DNA from: Marchantia polymorpha subsp. ruderalis
Taxonomy: Eukaryota > Streptophyta > Marchantiopsida > Marchantiales > Marchantiaceae
Assembly (NCBI GenBank): GCA_037833965.1
Contig: AP031356.1
Span: 27,318,501 to 27,382,500 of the forward strand
Direction: 5' to 3'
Length of the DNA stretch: 64,000 bases
In this document: positions 1 to 10,243 of the stretch, piece after piece
How positions within the stretch are numbered: the stretch's first letter is position 1
Layout of the letters: each line of letters opens with the position of its first letter
Program-made: the position numbers and the translations under genes
Notes under the pieces: generated by a model
What the model was told of the DNA's origin: nothing
Databases searched by the model: none
The model's input: the letters and a program-made list of their open reading frames with translations, nothing else

Positions 1-54
1 GTTTTTCTAAAATTGTTTAAATTCTGCAAAAAAAACAAAAAGTGTGTTACCACA
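1..54 (-). mobile_element. Terminal fragment of a B-type LTR
   Basis: These bases match the outer (U3) end of the element B LTRs at 23265-23318 and 33928-33981 almost base for base and end in the same terminus, which reads TGTGGTAACACAC on the minus strand. The sequence changes at base 55 into A-like U3 sequence, so this is the edge of a B-type element that inserted into an A-like LTR and extends left beyond the window. The left target duplication cannot be seen. Confidence 0.85.
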
Positions 55-1181
55 CTACGCCGCGGACATGGGTGCGCAGCGCCGAAGGCGGAATTCTCGC
101 CGGCGCGCTACACTCCTTCGTACTTAACTTTGGCTAGCCCCGCTCCGCCGAAGGAGTTCGTCCGCGCATAGGACAAAAATCGAACTCCCTTCTGCGTAGG
201 CGGAATCCCCGGCGGAATCTCCGCCGGCGCAGAACTTCATCTGCCTGTGCGTAGGCGCTCGCCTACGCGTAGGCGAATTCCGTCCGCGCAGGTCCCTCGC
301 CGTAGGCGCAGCGCCGAAGGCGGCTGTGCCGAAGGCGTTGACCGCGGTCAACGGACTCCGTCTAGTCTGTCCATTGCTCTCGCCTCTCCGTCGGCGCTCT
401 TGTCCCCATAATCCCGACCGGCCGAAGGCGCACTCGTCCGTTCCGTCCGTATGGTCTGTACGGATTTACTACTCCGTCGGGTCCTCGCCCGTCCGTGATG
501 CGCTGGCGCCGAAGGCGCCGTACAATTTCCAACCCCGGAGGCGCATTTCTAGGGCCGAAGGCGGGCTTCCCGCCGACGCCGAAGCCGAAGCGCCTATGCG
601 TAGGCGACATTCGCGTCCGCCTGTGCATATGTGCAAGTCCTCCCCGCCTACGCGTAGGCGCAATTCACGTCGGACATCCCGCCGACGTCAAACCCTATTT
701 CGCCTATGCGTAGGCGAACTTCCCTCGTCCGCGCATAGGACAAACTTTCCTCGCCTACGCGTAGGCGAAGATCTTCGTATCTTTCGACCTTCACAACTCC
801 CGGAGTCCTCATCCGTTCGTGGCGTTCTTGAGCTCGTTAGAATCAGCGCGTCAAGCTCTTTCCAACGAAACCCTAACCAAGTCGAGGAGTTCGGGAATTG
901 ATCAGGTTCTGAAGGATTTCTCTAGCGCCAAAGGCGCAGCGCCGAAGGCGGATTACGCGCCTTGCGCCGAAGGGGTACTACTTCAGAGCCCGTTGTTTAG
1001 GGCGGCGCCTGTCCCAGACGTTGCGCCCAACTCCTGGATTCTACGAGATCTTTCGAGATTCTCCAAGATCATCCAGTTTCATTCTATTTTGATGCACCGA
1101 TGGCTATTTACACTATTGCCGCGGTACAGTTTTCCAAAAATGTTTTAAGTTCCTCAAAAATACCAAAAGTGGGGTACCACA
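55..1181 (-). mobile_element. A-like LTR, outer U3 part, interrupted
   Basis: This segment is colinear with the U3 start of element A LTRs (about 10640-11740) but clearly diverged. It ends at 1181 in the LTR terminus, TGTGGTACCCCAC on the minus strand. It is rich in short palindromes of the type CCTACGCGTAGG where the A copies have CCTGTGCACAGG. Open frames across it are by-products of GC-rich repeats and are not called genes. It inserted into the + oriented LTR whose remainder starts at 1182, and was itself hit at 54/55 by a B-type element. Confidence 0.85.
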
Positions 1182-1791
1182 CTGCTTGAGGTGCCTTCGG
1201 GGGTAGCCTCCGCAGTATTTCTGGGAATGACTAGTGCCTGAGAATTCAAACTCGTTAATAGACTGTTGAGTTGTGACATTGGATCTTTTCTCAACTTAGT
1301 TTCTTAGTTTGGATTTCTGTATTCTCTGCGCGTTTTGTGAGTTGAGTGTGTTGTTCACCGCGTGTGAGTGACTTCGGTTTGACGAAGGTACCGCATCCGA
1401 GGTAGGAAGTCCAACTCGGATGCTCTGCACTAGCAATGACTAGTGACAGTTTTGTAAATTCGAAGTTGGGGTCACTACCAGCATATACTCTGAGTGTACT
1501 ATGGGGAAACTTTCCCCCTAAACCTTAAGTAGAGGTCCTAATCGGCCTCTGAGTCGTGCTTTTACAGTTTCAGGTGTGTGTTGGGGTGTACTACGCTGCA
1601 TTGTGTGTCCTCCGAGTGACCTCTGAGATAAGCACTTGCAGTACTTCTGGGAGTGACAGTAGCCTGAGAATTCAAACTCCTCAATAGTTTGTCAAAACGT
1701 GACACTTTGTACTCTATGTGTTGCCTCTGTCCCTGTGGGTTCGACCCTTTTGCCGTTATACTGCAAATTTAGCCTTTGGTGGGTTATTACA
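1182..1791 (+). mobile_element. LTR 3' part (R/U5), plus orientation
   Basis: The sequence aligns with the last 610 bases of the old solo LTR at 45895-46511, including both copies of the block containing TATTTCTGGGA...GAATTCAAACTC, and ends in GGGTTATTACA, the standard LTR 3' end here. The upstream part of this LTR is displaced to the left by the insertion ending at 1181. The flank at 1792 (GTTGA) is AT-rich DNA and may be the target duplication, but the partner lies outside the window. Confidence 0.88.
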
Positions 1792-2063
1792 GTTGATAAT
1801 GCTAATTTTTTTGTTTTGATATAATTAAACAAAGTTTTCCAAGATAAATTTATGAAGTGTATATCTTTATCCATGATTAATATTTTCCTTAAGTCATGAT
1901 TTACAAAGATTGTATTAAAATACAATTTAATTACTTGTGAAGCTTCTATTGTTTTTGTGGTTAATCTGATGTAAATCATCTTGCTCAATTTTTCCATAAA
2001 AACCACCATTGCATTGTTTCCTAACGTAGTCTTTGATAACTCACATACAAGATTCATAATCAT
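1792..2063 (-). pseudogene. Integrase core fragment (Ty3/gypsy)
   Basis: The minus-strand translation reads like the central integrase domain. A stretch with VVFMEKLSKM matches the usual VVFVDRLSKM, and IMDKDIHF matches the second catalytic aspartate motif SDRDxxF. It is followed by W-x2-LF and by ALSTVITHQ, matching the usual LSTAYHPQ. The reading frame then runs into the LTR at 1791, so the glutamate-containing motif has been displaced by that insertion. This is a dead fragment of an element family different from A and B, whose integrase is of the SDRGTHF type. Confidence 0.65.
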
Positions 2064-3872
2064 ATGTTTTCATTATTCTTAGTAAACAATGAGAGTTTAT
2101 ATTAAACTATATTATTAGTTACATTTTTTTGTTGACAAGCAACACGACTTTGAATGTAAAACTTCATATTTTTTGTATTTTGATTCAATATTACATTTGT
2201 TGAATGTTATTCATGATAATCTTCACTCCCATATGACTTGCAATAACTTACTCATAACTTTTGGCTAAAATCTTTGTGCGCAATTTTTGATTTTATAGAA
2301 TGCACATGCGTTGGTTGTTGAACATCAAACCTTGATACTCTTTGTCTTCCCAGTTTGTAGTGCTGGAGTGATATGTTCATCCTTTTTTGTGACTTAAGTC
2401 ATCTTGCTTCACCAATCAGTTTGAGTTTTCATTTTTGTAACAAGATTCAGACAAAACATGTGTATAAAAGTATTTGCAAGTTACTTCTTGTCCTCTAGGT
2501 TTTCAAATAAACCAAGGAATTATATTTGGTATTCACCATAAACTTTTTATTATCCAAAGATGCTTAAGTGTTTTGTTGTCAATAAAATGATTAATTTATT
2601 ATTTTTTAAAATTTGGTAATTTTTTTAACCGCCATCAACTTTTAAGAATCAAAAGCAATTAGATATCATAAATCCTTCATTCTTATTGGAGTATGCGAGC
2701 CACTTTTATATCTCATGCGTTAGTAGCCAACTATATAAAGCGGTTAGGATCATATCACTTGAGTACACGTTTTTGTAACAAAACATCTTTTAATATTTAA
2801 AAAGTTAACTCTGAGTTGTTAGTCATCTTCATTTTGATCTTTTCCTAACATGTATGTTAGAATCTAAGCTACATGAACAAAAACCTTCACAAATTTACAA
2901 TAAAATCTAGTGAGTATTAGAAAGTTATTCAATTCAATTTGATCATCGAGTGTTGTACATTTTTCAATGAAATCTATCTTTTCACTCATTACTTGGATTA
3001 TTGCCATTCTAACTCTAAGATCGAAGTTATTATTTTTTACTTTTCAAATTCACATTTTGAATTTTTGGCATAAAATATATTTTCTCTCAAAATTTGAATT
3101 TTCAAGAATACATCAATATATCATTAAAAAAATTATAAACATTTATCTAAATAATGAAAAAATAATTGTTCATCAATTTCATGAATGTAACTTATGTACT
3201 GATGAGATCAAAAGTCATCACTATATATTCAAAGTGATCATACTTAATACAATAAAAAATCTTGTGCATATCTTCATTTGCAATTTGAATTTAATTGTAG
3301 TCATTACTCAAATCTAGCTTGATGAAGTATTTTACTCCTTGAAGTTGACCAAATAAATTATTTATATGAGATAACGAAACACTTGGTTAAATGAATTTTT
3401 TGCTCGACATCTCTTCCATTTGAGCTTTGCATTCTTTCAAATTGTTTAGAGCCAACGATATGGAACTTTGCAAGTTGATGTACTTTCATGTATCATCTTA
3501 ATCTTATGATCGACTTGTCTCTTTGATGATAATCCCGCAGGTAGATCATATCAAAAAAATGTTATTTACAAAAAAATTGGAATGTAAAGTTTGTTTGTGG
3601 ATCTAATATCTCTTTTAAATCCAAAAAAAACATACGTTATTTTTAAAAGAATATGCTTTATTCATCACGAAGAGAAAAAAAAACTTATTTTAGGATCTAT
3701 TATTTTCATAGATCTTTTGACCATTGTTTGTTATCTTTTTTTCTAATATATCTCTGGATTATATTGTTCCATCCATGACATTTTAAGATTGACAGCATTT
3801 CAAGCTAAACAAATTAATCTTCATTCAATGCTTTCCTTCAACCTTTGGATAACTGTACACTCTTTGTACGTG

Positions 3873-4055
3873 TCACAATTCAACTTTTTCATTTATGTAC
3901 TTTATCAACATCAAACCTAAGTTCATAACAACATTTTGTGACAAAGTATTTTTTGTCGTTTTAAGATCTATCAAAACTCTCATCTTGTGTAATTCCATCA
4001 AATTATCGGTGATAATAAGTTGAACTTGTTTCTTGTTCTTTTCATAAATTTTCAA
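3873..4055 (-). pseudogene. Possible protease fragment of the decayed element
   Basis: A 60-codon minus-strand frame contains MRVLIDLKTTKNTLSQ followed by a LGL motif. This resembles the retrotransposon aspartic protease pattern, a hydrophobic run, then D-S/T-G-A-T-x-N-F-I-S, then LGL, with the active-site SGA replaced. It lies upstream, in the minus direction, of the integrase piece, as expected for a gag-protease region. The match is short and degenerate, so this is a tentative call resting mainly on position and motif shape. Confidence 0.4.
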
Positions 4056-4469
4056 CCATTTACTTCGTCTAATCTCACATCTTCTTCACTTCGTGGAATA
4101 AGTAAAGACGTGTATCAAATTCACTAATGATCTGTGTTTCTCAAAGTACTTCCTCAACTTTTTCATACTCTGTACTCTTCATGTTGTTAAATGGTCGTCG
4201 TTGTACAAGTGTGGTAACCCACTTTTTGTTTTTGTGCGGAATTTACACATTTTTGGAAAATAAGTACCGCAGCAACAACTGTAAATAGTAATCGGTACAC
4301 GAAAATAGAGTAAAAATGGAAGATCACGGATCACTGAGAATCACGGAGTTGGACGCAATGTCGAGGACAGGCGCCTTCGAAGGAACGGACAGTTCCTACT
4401 GAGGGGAGCGCTTCTGGCGCCGTTGGTAAAAGCTTTCTTGTTGAGGGGTCTTCGTCTGAAGCACCTTCG

Positions 4470-5035
4470 GCTCAGACCCTTGCAGAAGAGCTTTCGCTGA
4501 AGACGTACGAGGCCTGGCACGGATGCGCCTTCGTCAAGGGAAATCGACTTCATCGCTAGACTACACCTTCGGCGGAACGCCTTTGGCGGTAGACTCCTTC
4601 GCCCGAGCGCCTTTGGCGCAAGCGCTTTTGATGTTAGATTCCGCCTTCGGCGGAGGGTCAAACCTTCGCCTTCGGTGGAAACATGCGCCCTCGGTGGAAG
4701 GAAACACCTACAGTGAGAGTGCCTTCGGCGGGAGAAGAAACGACACAGACAACGGCGAGATGCAGTGACTTCGGTCGTGCGCCTTCGGCCGTACGCCTTC
4801 GGCAATGCGCCTTCGGCAGAAGGAAAACGCCTTCGGCGATACGCAGAACGTGGAAAAGAAACCGTACGACGCGAGAAGCTTCGCCGCAACGCTTACGGCG
4901 GAGTGCCTTCGGCGGAAGCAGAAAGGACAAAGAAGTCGGCGCAAGACGTGTCTTTGCCGCAAGCGCCTTCGGCGGTAGACGCCTTCGGCGATACGCGAGC
5001 GGAGAACAGCTTCGGCGGAAATTGGCGGAATCAAG
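4470..5035 (+). repeat. Array of CCTTCGG hairpin motifs in U3
   Basis: The U3 of the old solo LTR carries about fifteen copies of GCGCCTTCGGCGG-like sequence at irregular spacing. In element RNA each folds as a short stem closed by C(UUCG)G, a very stable tetraloop. Variants such as CGCCTTTGGCGG keep the arms but change the loop. Similar motifs, read as CGCCGAAGGCG on the plus strand, occur in the minus-oriented copies. Open frames on both strands here are caused by the arrays and are not called genes. Confidence 0.75.
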
Positions 5036-5569
5036 ATTGAACGTACACGCGTGGGAGCTAGCGCAACGGCGGAGCGTGAATTCGAGCGTGCGAATTGGGC
5101 CGTTACGCCTCCGCGCCGGCATCGCATTCAAGCGAGTTGCGGCCAGTTCAAGTGTCGAATGTTGGGCGATCGCCAAAGGAGGGGAAGACCTCGTCGCTCC
5201 CTCATTCTCCCATTTTCAATTTTGCGTTCACCTAAGCTCCCGACTCGCAGCGTTGTAATTCGCAGCAATCTTGCGGAGAGAATTCTGAGAGTGAAGAGTG
5301 GGAGGAGCGCGCAGCAATCGAGTGCGCAGAAGTGGAATCTTGCGGAATTCTTGTGGAGAATTCGCGGAGGACTTGCGGAGTGATCGCTGAGTGTGAGGAA
5401 AGTGTGCAATCGCAGTAGCTCACGAAGAACTTGCACGGAGAGATTGCGGGAGTGCGCAAGAAGTGTGGAGAGCAATCACAGCGAGTTCGCTCGAGCTCCC
5501 GACGCGCGGAGAGAAGCAAGAAAGTTCGCGTAGGCAGAGAGGAGCGTGCAGGAACTTGCAAGAAGTTCG

Positions 5570-6333
5570 ATGGCCCGGTCCACCGAGCTGCGGATGGTTC
5601 CTCTGAAAGTGCCGCAGATTGGTCTCCGCACATTTCAGAGCGAGCTTACTGCGGTGAAGCTCGATTTCCTCCTATGGGGATGGAATTGGGTGTGTCCGGA
5701 GATGGTATGCAAGTGGCTGCGGGAGAAGAACCAACCTCCGCGCGGATTCCAACCTCATCTGGAGAAATGGCAGGTCAGCAATTGGGAGCAAGTGCTAGGA
5801 AGGTGTGCGGGAGAAGAAGGCCATCTTCTTTTCGAATGTGAGAGTGTGCAAGTCACGAAGGAGGAAGAGATTTCCTTCGGCACCCTATTCAAGAACAGCA
5901 AGTCCAGCAAGAACGGGTACAAGACCCGTGACTACAAGGATCGCTTGCGGAGGAATCTCGCGGTAGCACTCCTCCAAATTTTGCAGCCGCACCGGACCCC
6001 CTACATGACTTCTTGGCAGGTGGAGTTTGTGAAGCTGGCGTTGGCTGGAGCTCCGATCCATTGGGCTCGGATTCTTTGGAAGGCAACACGACAGCATGCA
6101 CAGGAGGAGAGGGGAGGATCGATCAATCACCTCTCCCCCTTCTTGATCAATTTCTATCGGTTGATGGGGTGTTTGACAGCCACGGAGCGAGTGCAGTTTC
6201 CCTTGCTGTCACGCAACAATCCGGGCAAGTATGTGAAGGATATCGAAGTCGACACCGACGAGGACGAGACAAACTCATGCACACCACCAGCTCGACCGAA
6301 AGCAGAGGAAGAACCGCGAGCAGCACGAGTGCC
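5570..6333 (+). pseudogene. U3 ORF of the old solo LTR, N-terminal part
   Basis: The frame from ATG 5570 aligns with the conserved N-terminal domain of the LTR ORFs of A and B. It shares the L-R-x-V/M-PLxxPQxGLRxF start, the KLDFLLWGWN motif, LGRCAG, RDYKDR, and a leucine-rich LSPFLINFYR motif before an acidic VDTD stretch. It is cut at 6333 by element A. The same frame resumes at 38445 with a basic RKRKW stretch and runs to a stop at 38700. More C-terminal pieces lie at 44585-44776 and 45059-45451. Function is unknown, and this copy is broken by the insertion and by its own stops. Confidence 0.8.
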
Positions 6334-7277
6334 TGTAATAACCCACTAAAGGCTAAAACTGCAATATAGTGGTAGAAAGGTCGAACCCACAGGGACAGAG
6401 GAACACACAGGGTACAAAGTGTCACGTTTTAACAGACTATTGAGGAGTTTGAATTCTCAGGCAACTGTCACTCCCAGAAATACTGCAAGTGTCCACTCGG
6501 AGCGCACTCGGAGGTCGCACAGTGCAGCGTAACACACACACACACACACACCTGAAACTACAGAAACACAACCCAGAGATCCGTTAGGACCTCTACTTCA
6601 AGATTTCAGGGGGAAAGTCTCTCAAGAGTACACTCGGCAAAGCTGCGGGCAGTGACTTCCAACTCCGGCTTTTACAACGCTTCCACTAGCTTGCTGCTAG
6701 TGTAGGAAACCCGGTTTGGACTGCCTACTTCGGATCGAAGTCACTCATACGCGGTGAACAACACTCTCAACTCACAAAACGCGCAGAGAACACAGGTCCA
6801 CACTGAAGGACTCACTGTGAAACGTTCCAGTAACACAACAACAGTCTATTGAAGAGTTTGAATTCTCAGGCACTTGTCATTCCCAGAAATACTACAGGGG
6901 TTACCCTCAAGGCACCTGCTGCAGCGTAACCTGAATTTACAACCAAGGCTTACACGAAGTAGCAAAACTTCACTTTGGCATTCAGGGGAAAAATCCCAAG
7001 GAGTACAATCAGAAAGAAACACTCGAAGGTGTAGGGGCGAAACTGTTCAAGTATCTAACTAGTCACTGGCTCTGAGCATCGGCAGTCACCCGCAGGTGCA
7101 GTTCCGAACTACTCAAGTCTCTAACCAATGTACTAGCTCTGAACATTCGGCCGAAGGCCTTCAGCTACAAAATGCGGAACGCTAAGTTGTAACTCCTCGT
7201 GCGTGGTGACAGAACTCAAGGACACAAACACGCAAAGGAAATGGGTTCCTGATCTGCACTTCTGATGGGAAAGAACC

Positions 7278-7306
7278 CCAGGCAAAACGCCTGGAACTAT
7301 TTTATA
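7278..7306 (-). promoter_or_regulatory. TATA box and start-site hairpin, element A 3' LTR
   Basis: The minus strand reads TATAAAAT (7306-7299), followed after four bases by the 17-nt inverted repeat CCAGGCGTTTTGCCTGG (7294-7278). The expected transcription start lies near 7275. The hairpin is kept in other LTRs with matched arm changes (CAAGGC...GCCTTG in B and the old LTR). The TATA box marks the U3/R border and places the long ORF in U3. Confidence 0.7.
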
Positions 7307-7342
7307 CCTTCTAAGTCCTACCTAGCACTACACTGCACTACG

Positions 7343-10243
7343 CTACACGCCTGCACGGAACCACGCTACACTACACTCCGCGGAACCTGTACTACGTCTC
7401 CTGCGCGGCCGACTGCCGCGCACTAGCTCCCTACCCTGCCACTCTTCCGCTCGACTACGCAGTCCCAACCGCTGCAACGCCGCGGACACCTCCCCCTCGA
7501 GGGCGGACATGGTATCCTGTGCCTTCGACAGAAAGGCCTCGAGCTTCTTCGCTACCTTCCGCCGACTCCTACTGTCGCCTGACAACAACCCGGCTGCGCG
7601 CAATTCAAACTCCCGCAGTGTGAGTTTCTCCTGCGCCTTCACTTCCCAGTGGGCGTAGCCCTTGAGACAGTGGGCGACTCGCCTCGCCGTCTCCACCTTC
7701 GTGCGATCCGCCTTTTTCCTGCGATCCTCTTCAATGGTCACTAATTGCGATTCGGCTTCAGCACGTTGCGCCCTCAATTCGCCACACTCTGACTGTAAAC
7801 TGCGGATTAATTCTTCATCCGCCTGCCGTGCGAGCTGACATTGTTCCAACAACCGCGTCTGTCGCACGAGCTCCTCTGACAAAATCCGATTCTCGGCCTG
7901 CTCAGAGTTGAGTGCTTCCTTGACCTTCACCTGCTCCTTGGTGAGCTCGCCCAGTTTCTCATCCTTCATCTTCTCGGAGTGCTTGTAGAATTTCTGATTA
8001 AGCTTGTACTGTCCCCACAAGCACTCATGCTTCTCCTTCAAGTCCCTCAACTCCTGGTCCACTCTAGCTAATAGCTTGCTGGTGTGGACTTTAGTGCGAG
8101 TCCGCCTGCGCACTAACTCGATGTAAGATCCCGGCTGGAGTGGGTCGGCGTATTTATCGACCTTGCGATCCAAGTACCGCAGCAACGGAATCACCTGCTC
8201 AGAGAGCGCCGCCGCCGGCGCTCCAACAATTTCCTCCTCCTCCTCCTCGGTGTCTTCTGCTCCTGACATTTCTTCCGTGGAGCCTCCGTCCTCATCATCC
8301 GAGTGGAGAATTTCAGTCGCCATTGATTGCGTCGGCGACTGCCCCGAGTGGGGCTGCACGTCCTCGACGTGTGCTGCCTGCGAAGGCACGGCTGCAGCCT
8401 CGCTGCTCGTCGCCAAAATGTCTAAGGCGGAAGGCGAATGTATCCGAGCGGCATCCCCGTCGCTCGCTGGTTGATTGCCCACCGCATTCTCTCTGTCGCC
8501 GTCGTCCGTCGCCGAAGGCGATCGAGCGGAGGGTGGCTGCGCGGGGTTGGATTGCGCATCGCGCATCGAGATGTCGTCCCGCGGATAGTCACTCCGCTCC
8601 TCCGTCTGCTGCTCCCTTGATCGGTCCGTGGGGGCTGTGTCCGGCCCGTGCGCAGGCGCATGTGCCGGCGCCTTGTCCGCCGCAGGCGTAGCGCCGCGGA
8701 CATCTATCGCCGAAGGCGACATGGCCGGGGGCCGCACGCCCGATGTTCCTTGGCCTATAGGCCCTACCGCCGAAGGCGCATCTATCGGCGTACTTCCCGC
8801 CGATGGTGCGGCCTCCGCACGCTCTCTGCTCGTATCCCCTCGGCTCGAAGGCCCTGGCGCCGAAGGCGCGAATTGCGGCGCGTGGTGCGCCGGAGGGTCT
8901 GGCCCCGAGGGCCGGTGTCTCGTAGGCGGTTCTTCCGCCGGCTCCTTCCCCTTCCTACGTTGGAACGGGGGTGATTCTTGCCTGTGCACAGGCGGCACGT
9001 GTGGAGGTGTTCTGTGCACAGGTGACCTGTGCACAGGCGACCTGTGCACAGGCGAGCGCCTGTGCACAGGCGGACTGCTCCTTCCCACGCGTAAGCGTAG
9101 ATCCACGTCCACTTGTGTTCGCCGATCCGCGGAGGCTCGTCCGTCCGCGGAGGTTCGCCTGTGCGCAAACGGAACATCTGTCCGCATCGCACGTGGTAAC
9201 TCCGGAGGCCCTTGGCCCGTAGGCGGCCTCTCTCCCGACGAGGTTGCAGCGTGGCCCGTCGCTCCTGCGGTCGTCCGCGCTTCTTCTCGCCTCTCTGGCG
9301 ACGCACTTCCTATCTCCGTCGCAATCGTCGCCGTGTCTGCACTGTCAGCTGGCAACACCAGTCTGCGTGCCTTCTGCTTCGGCCGGCTGTATGGCTCGCA
9401 CAGCGGCCGCGGTCGAATGGGAACAGAGAGTTCTTGATGCTGCTCCTCTTCGGCCTCTTCCCTCCATCGCCGCTTCCGCGGCACTCGCGCTGCAGGGGTG
9501 TGTCTCCCTTCGTCTCTCCGTCTTGATGGGGTAGAAGTCGGTGACTCCTCCGCATCAGTGTCGACCTCGTTCTCCCGCACATACTTCCCGGGATGGTCGA
9601 TGGACAATGGCGGAAAATGTTCAAGCTCCGCCGCTGTCAAACAATTCCGCTGTCGATAAAAATTGATGAGGAAAGGAGAAAGATGGTTTAGCGTTCCCCC
9701 CTTCTCCTCAAACGCGTGCTGTCGCATCACTCTGTGCAGGATGCTCGCCCAGTGAATTGGAGTTCCCTCGATGACGCACTCCACAAAAGAGACCTGCCAC
9801 AATGTGATGTAGCAGGCGCGGTGCGGCTGCAGTAATTGCATCAGCGCCGCGGACAAAGTCCGGCGAAATCGATCTTTGTAATCACGGGTCCTGTACCCAT
9901 TCTTGGTAGACCTCCCGGTCTTGAACAGCTCCACAAATTGCGCTTCTTCTTGCTTGGTCACCTTGATGCTCTCGCTGTCGAAAAGGAGATGCCCTGGCAT
10001 GCCAGCACATCTTCCCAACGCCTGCGCCCAATCTTGGACTGTCCACCGGTCAACATGCGGACGCAATCCGCGCGAGGGTGGTCCCTGTGGCTCTAGCCAC
10101 TCGCGCACCATATTCGCGCAGATGTAATTCCATCCCCATAGCAAGAAATCGAGCTTTCTTGCTATTAAGCGCTCTTCGAAAGCGCGCAGCCCGTTCTGCG
10201 GCAGGCGAAGTGGCACCATCCGCAATCTGCTCGGTCTCGTCAT
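7343..10243 (-). CDS. U3-encoded ORF of element A (unknown function)
   Basis: I chose ATG 10243 because the start and following residues align with the B and old-LTR homologues. The frame is open further to ATG 10495 (1050 codons), but that extension is not shared outside the A family. Numbered from 10495, the conserved N-terminal domain spans residues 85-315 with KLDFLLWGWN, LGRCAG, RDYKDR and LSPFLINFYR motifs. A basic RKRRWR stretch follows near 340. Residues 345-725 are low complexity, rich in Pro, Arg, Ser and Ala, including PVHR repeats at 476-505. An acidic run lies at 730-756. A long coiled coil spans about 805-930 and a helical basic tail follows. The ORF lies upstream of the LTR TATA box, so it should be expressed from the 3' end of the genomic RNA or from another promoter. 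The N-terminal domain loosely recalls plant transposon-associated domains near Athila-type elements; this is not established. Confidence 0.8.
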   Translation of the reverse strand: MTRPSRLRMVPLRLPQNGLRAFEERLIARKLDFLLWGWNYICANMVREWLEPQGPPSRGLRPHVDRWTVQDWAQALGRCAGMPGHLLFDSESIKVTKQEEAQFVELFKTGRSTKNGYRTRDYKDRFRRTLSAALMQLLQPHRACYITLWQVSFVECVIEGTPIHWASILHRVMRQHAFEEKGGTLNHLSPFLINFYRQRNCLTAAELEHFPPLSIDHPGKYVRENEVDTDAEESPTSTPSRRRDEGRHTPAARVPRKRRWREEAEEEQHQELSVPIRPRPLCEPYSRPKQKARRLVLPADSADTATIATEIGSASPERREEARTTAGATGHAATSSGERPPTGQGPPELPRAMRTDVPFAHRRTSADGRASADRRTQVDVDLRLRVGRSSPPVHRRSPVHRSPVHRSPVHRTPPHVPPVHRQESPPFQRRKGKEPAEEPPTRHRPSGPDPPAHHAPQFAPSAPGPSSRGDTSRERAEAAPSAGSTPIDAPSAVGPIGQGTSGVRPPAMSPSAIDVRGATPAADKAPAHAPAHGPDTAPTDRSREQQTEERSDYPRDDISMRDAQSNPAQPPSARSPSATDDGDRENAVGNQPASDGDAARIHSPSALDILATSSEAAAVPSQAAHVEDVQPHSGQSPTQSMATEILHSDDEDGGSTEEMSGAEDTEEEEEEIVGAPAAALSEQVIPLLRYLDRKVDKYADPLQPGSYIELVRRRTRTKVHTSKLLARVDQELRDLKEKHECLWGQYKLNQKFYKHSEKMKDEKLGELTKEQVKVKEALNSEQAENRILSEELVRQTRLLEQCQLARQADEELIRSLQSECGELRAQRAEAESQLVTIEEDRRKKADRTKVETARRVAHCLKGYAHWEVKAQEKLTLREFELRAAGLLSGDSRSRRKVAKKLEAFLSKAQDTMSALEGEVSAALQRLGLRSRAEEWQGRELVRGSRPRRRRSTGSAECSVAWFRAGV

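Larger units (their letters stand above)
1792..4204 (-). mobile_element. Decayed Ty3/gypsy retrotransposon
   Basis: This AT-rich stretch of about 2.4 kb contains, on the minus strand, a recognisable protease-like piece (3873-4055) and an integrase core piece (1792-2063) in the order expected for pol. The sequence between is shredded by stops and frameshifts. A C-x2-C like zinc-finger remnant precedes the integrase piece. The region continues across the old solo LTR, because the ACAAG duplication at 4205-4209 and 46512-46516 shows that 46517 onward was once adjacent. High AT suggests long decay by cytosine deamination. The RT portion should lie around 2400-3700, but I could not read its motifs with certainty. 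Confidence 0.6.

Noticed and set aside
124..901. Several open frames on both strands at the window start
   Set aside because: They lie in an LTR U3 segment and arise from palindromic repeats; the real LTR ORF lies further into U3 and is missing here.
6380..6400. GGTTCGAC-like tRNA B-box near the LTR 3' end
   Set aside because: No A-box, acceptor stem or cloverleaf around it, and the last base of the B-box consensus does not match.
8985..9075. CRISPR-like regularly spaced palindromic repeats (CCTGTGCACAGGCG)
   Set aside because: Spacing is short and irregular, the units encode PVHR repeats inside an ORF, there are no unique spacers of constant length, and the genome is a plant.
8628..9437. 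Long antisense open frame (269 codons) opposite the LTR ORF, also at 35327-36136 and 41106-41978
   Set aside because: It mirrors the low-complexity Pro/Arg-rich part, whose palindromic GC-rich repeats keep several frames open on both strands; no motifs and no B-family counterpart.
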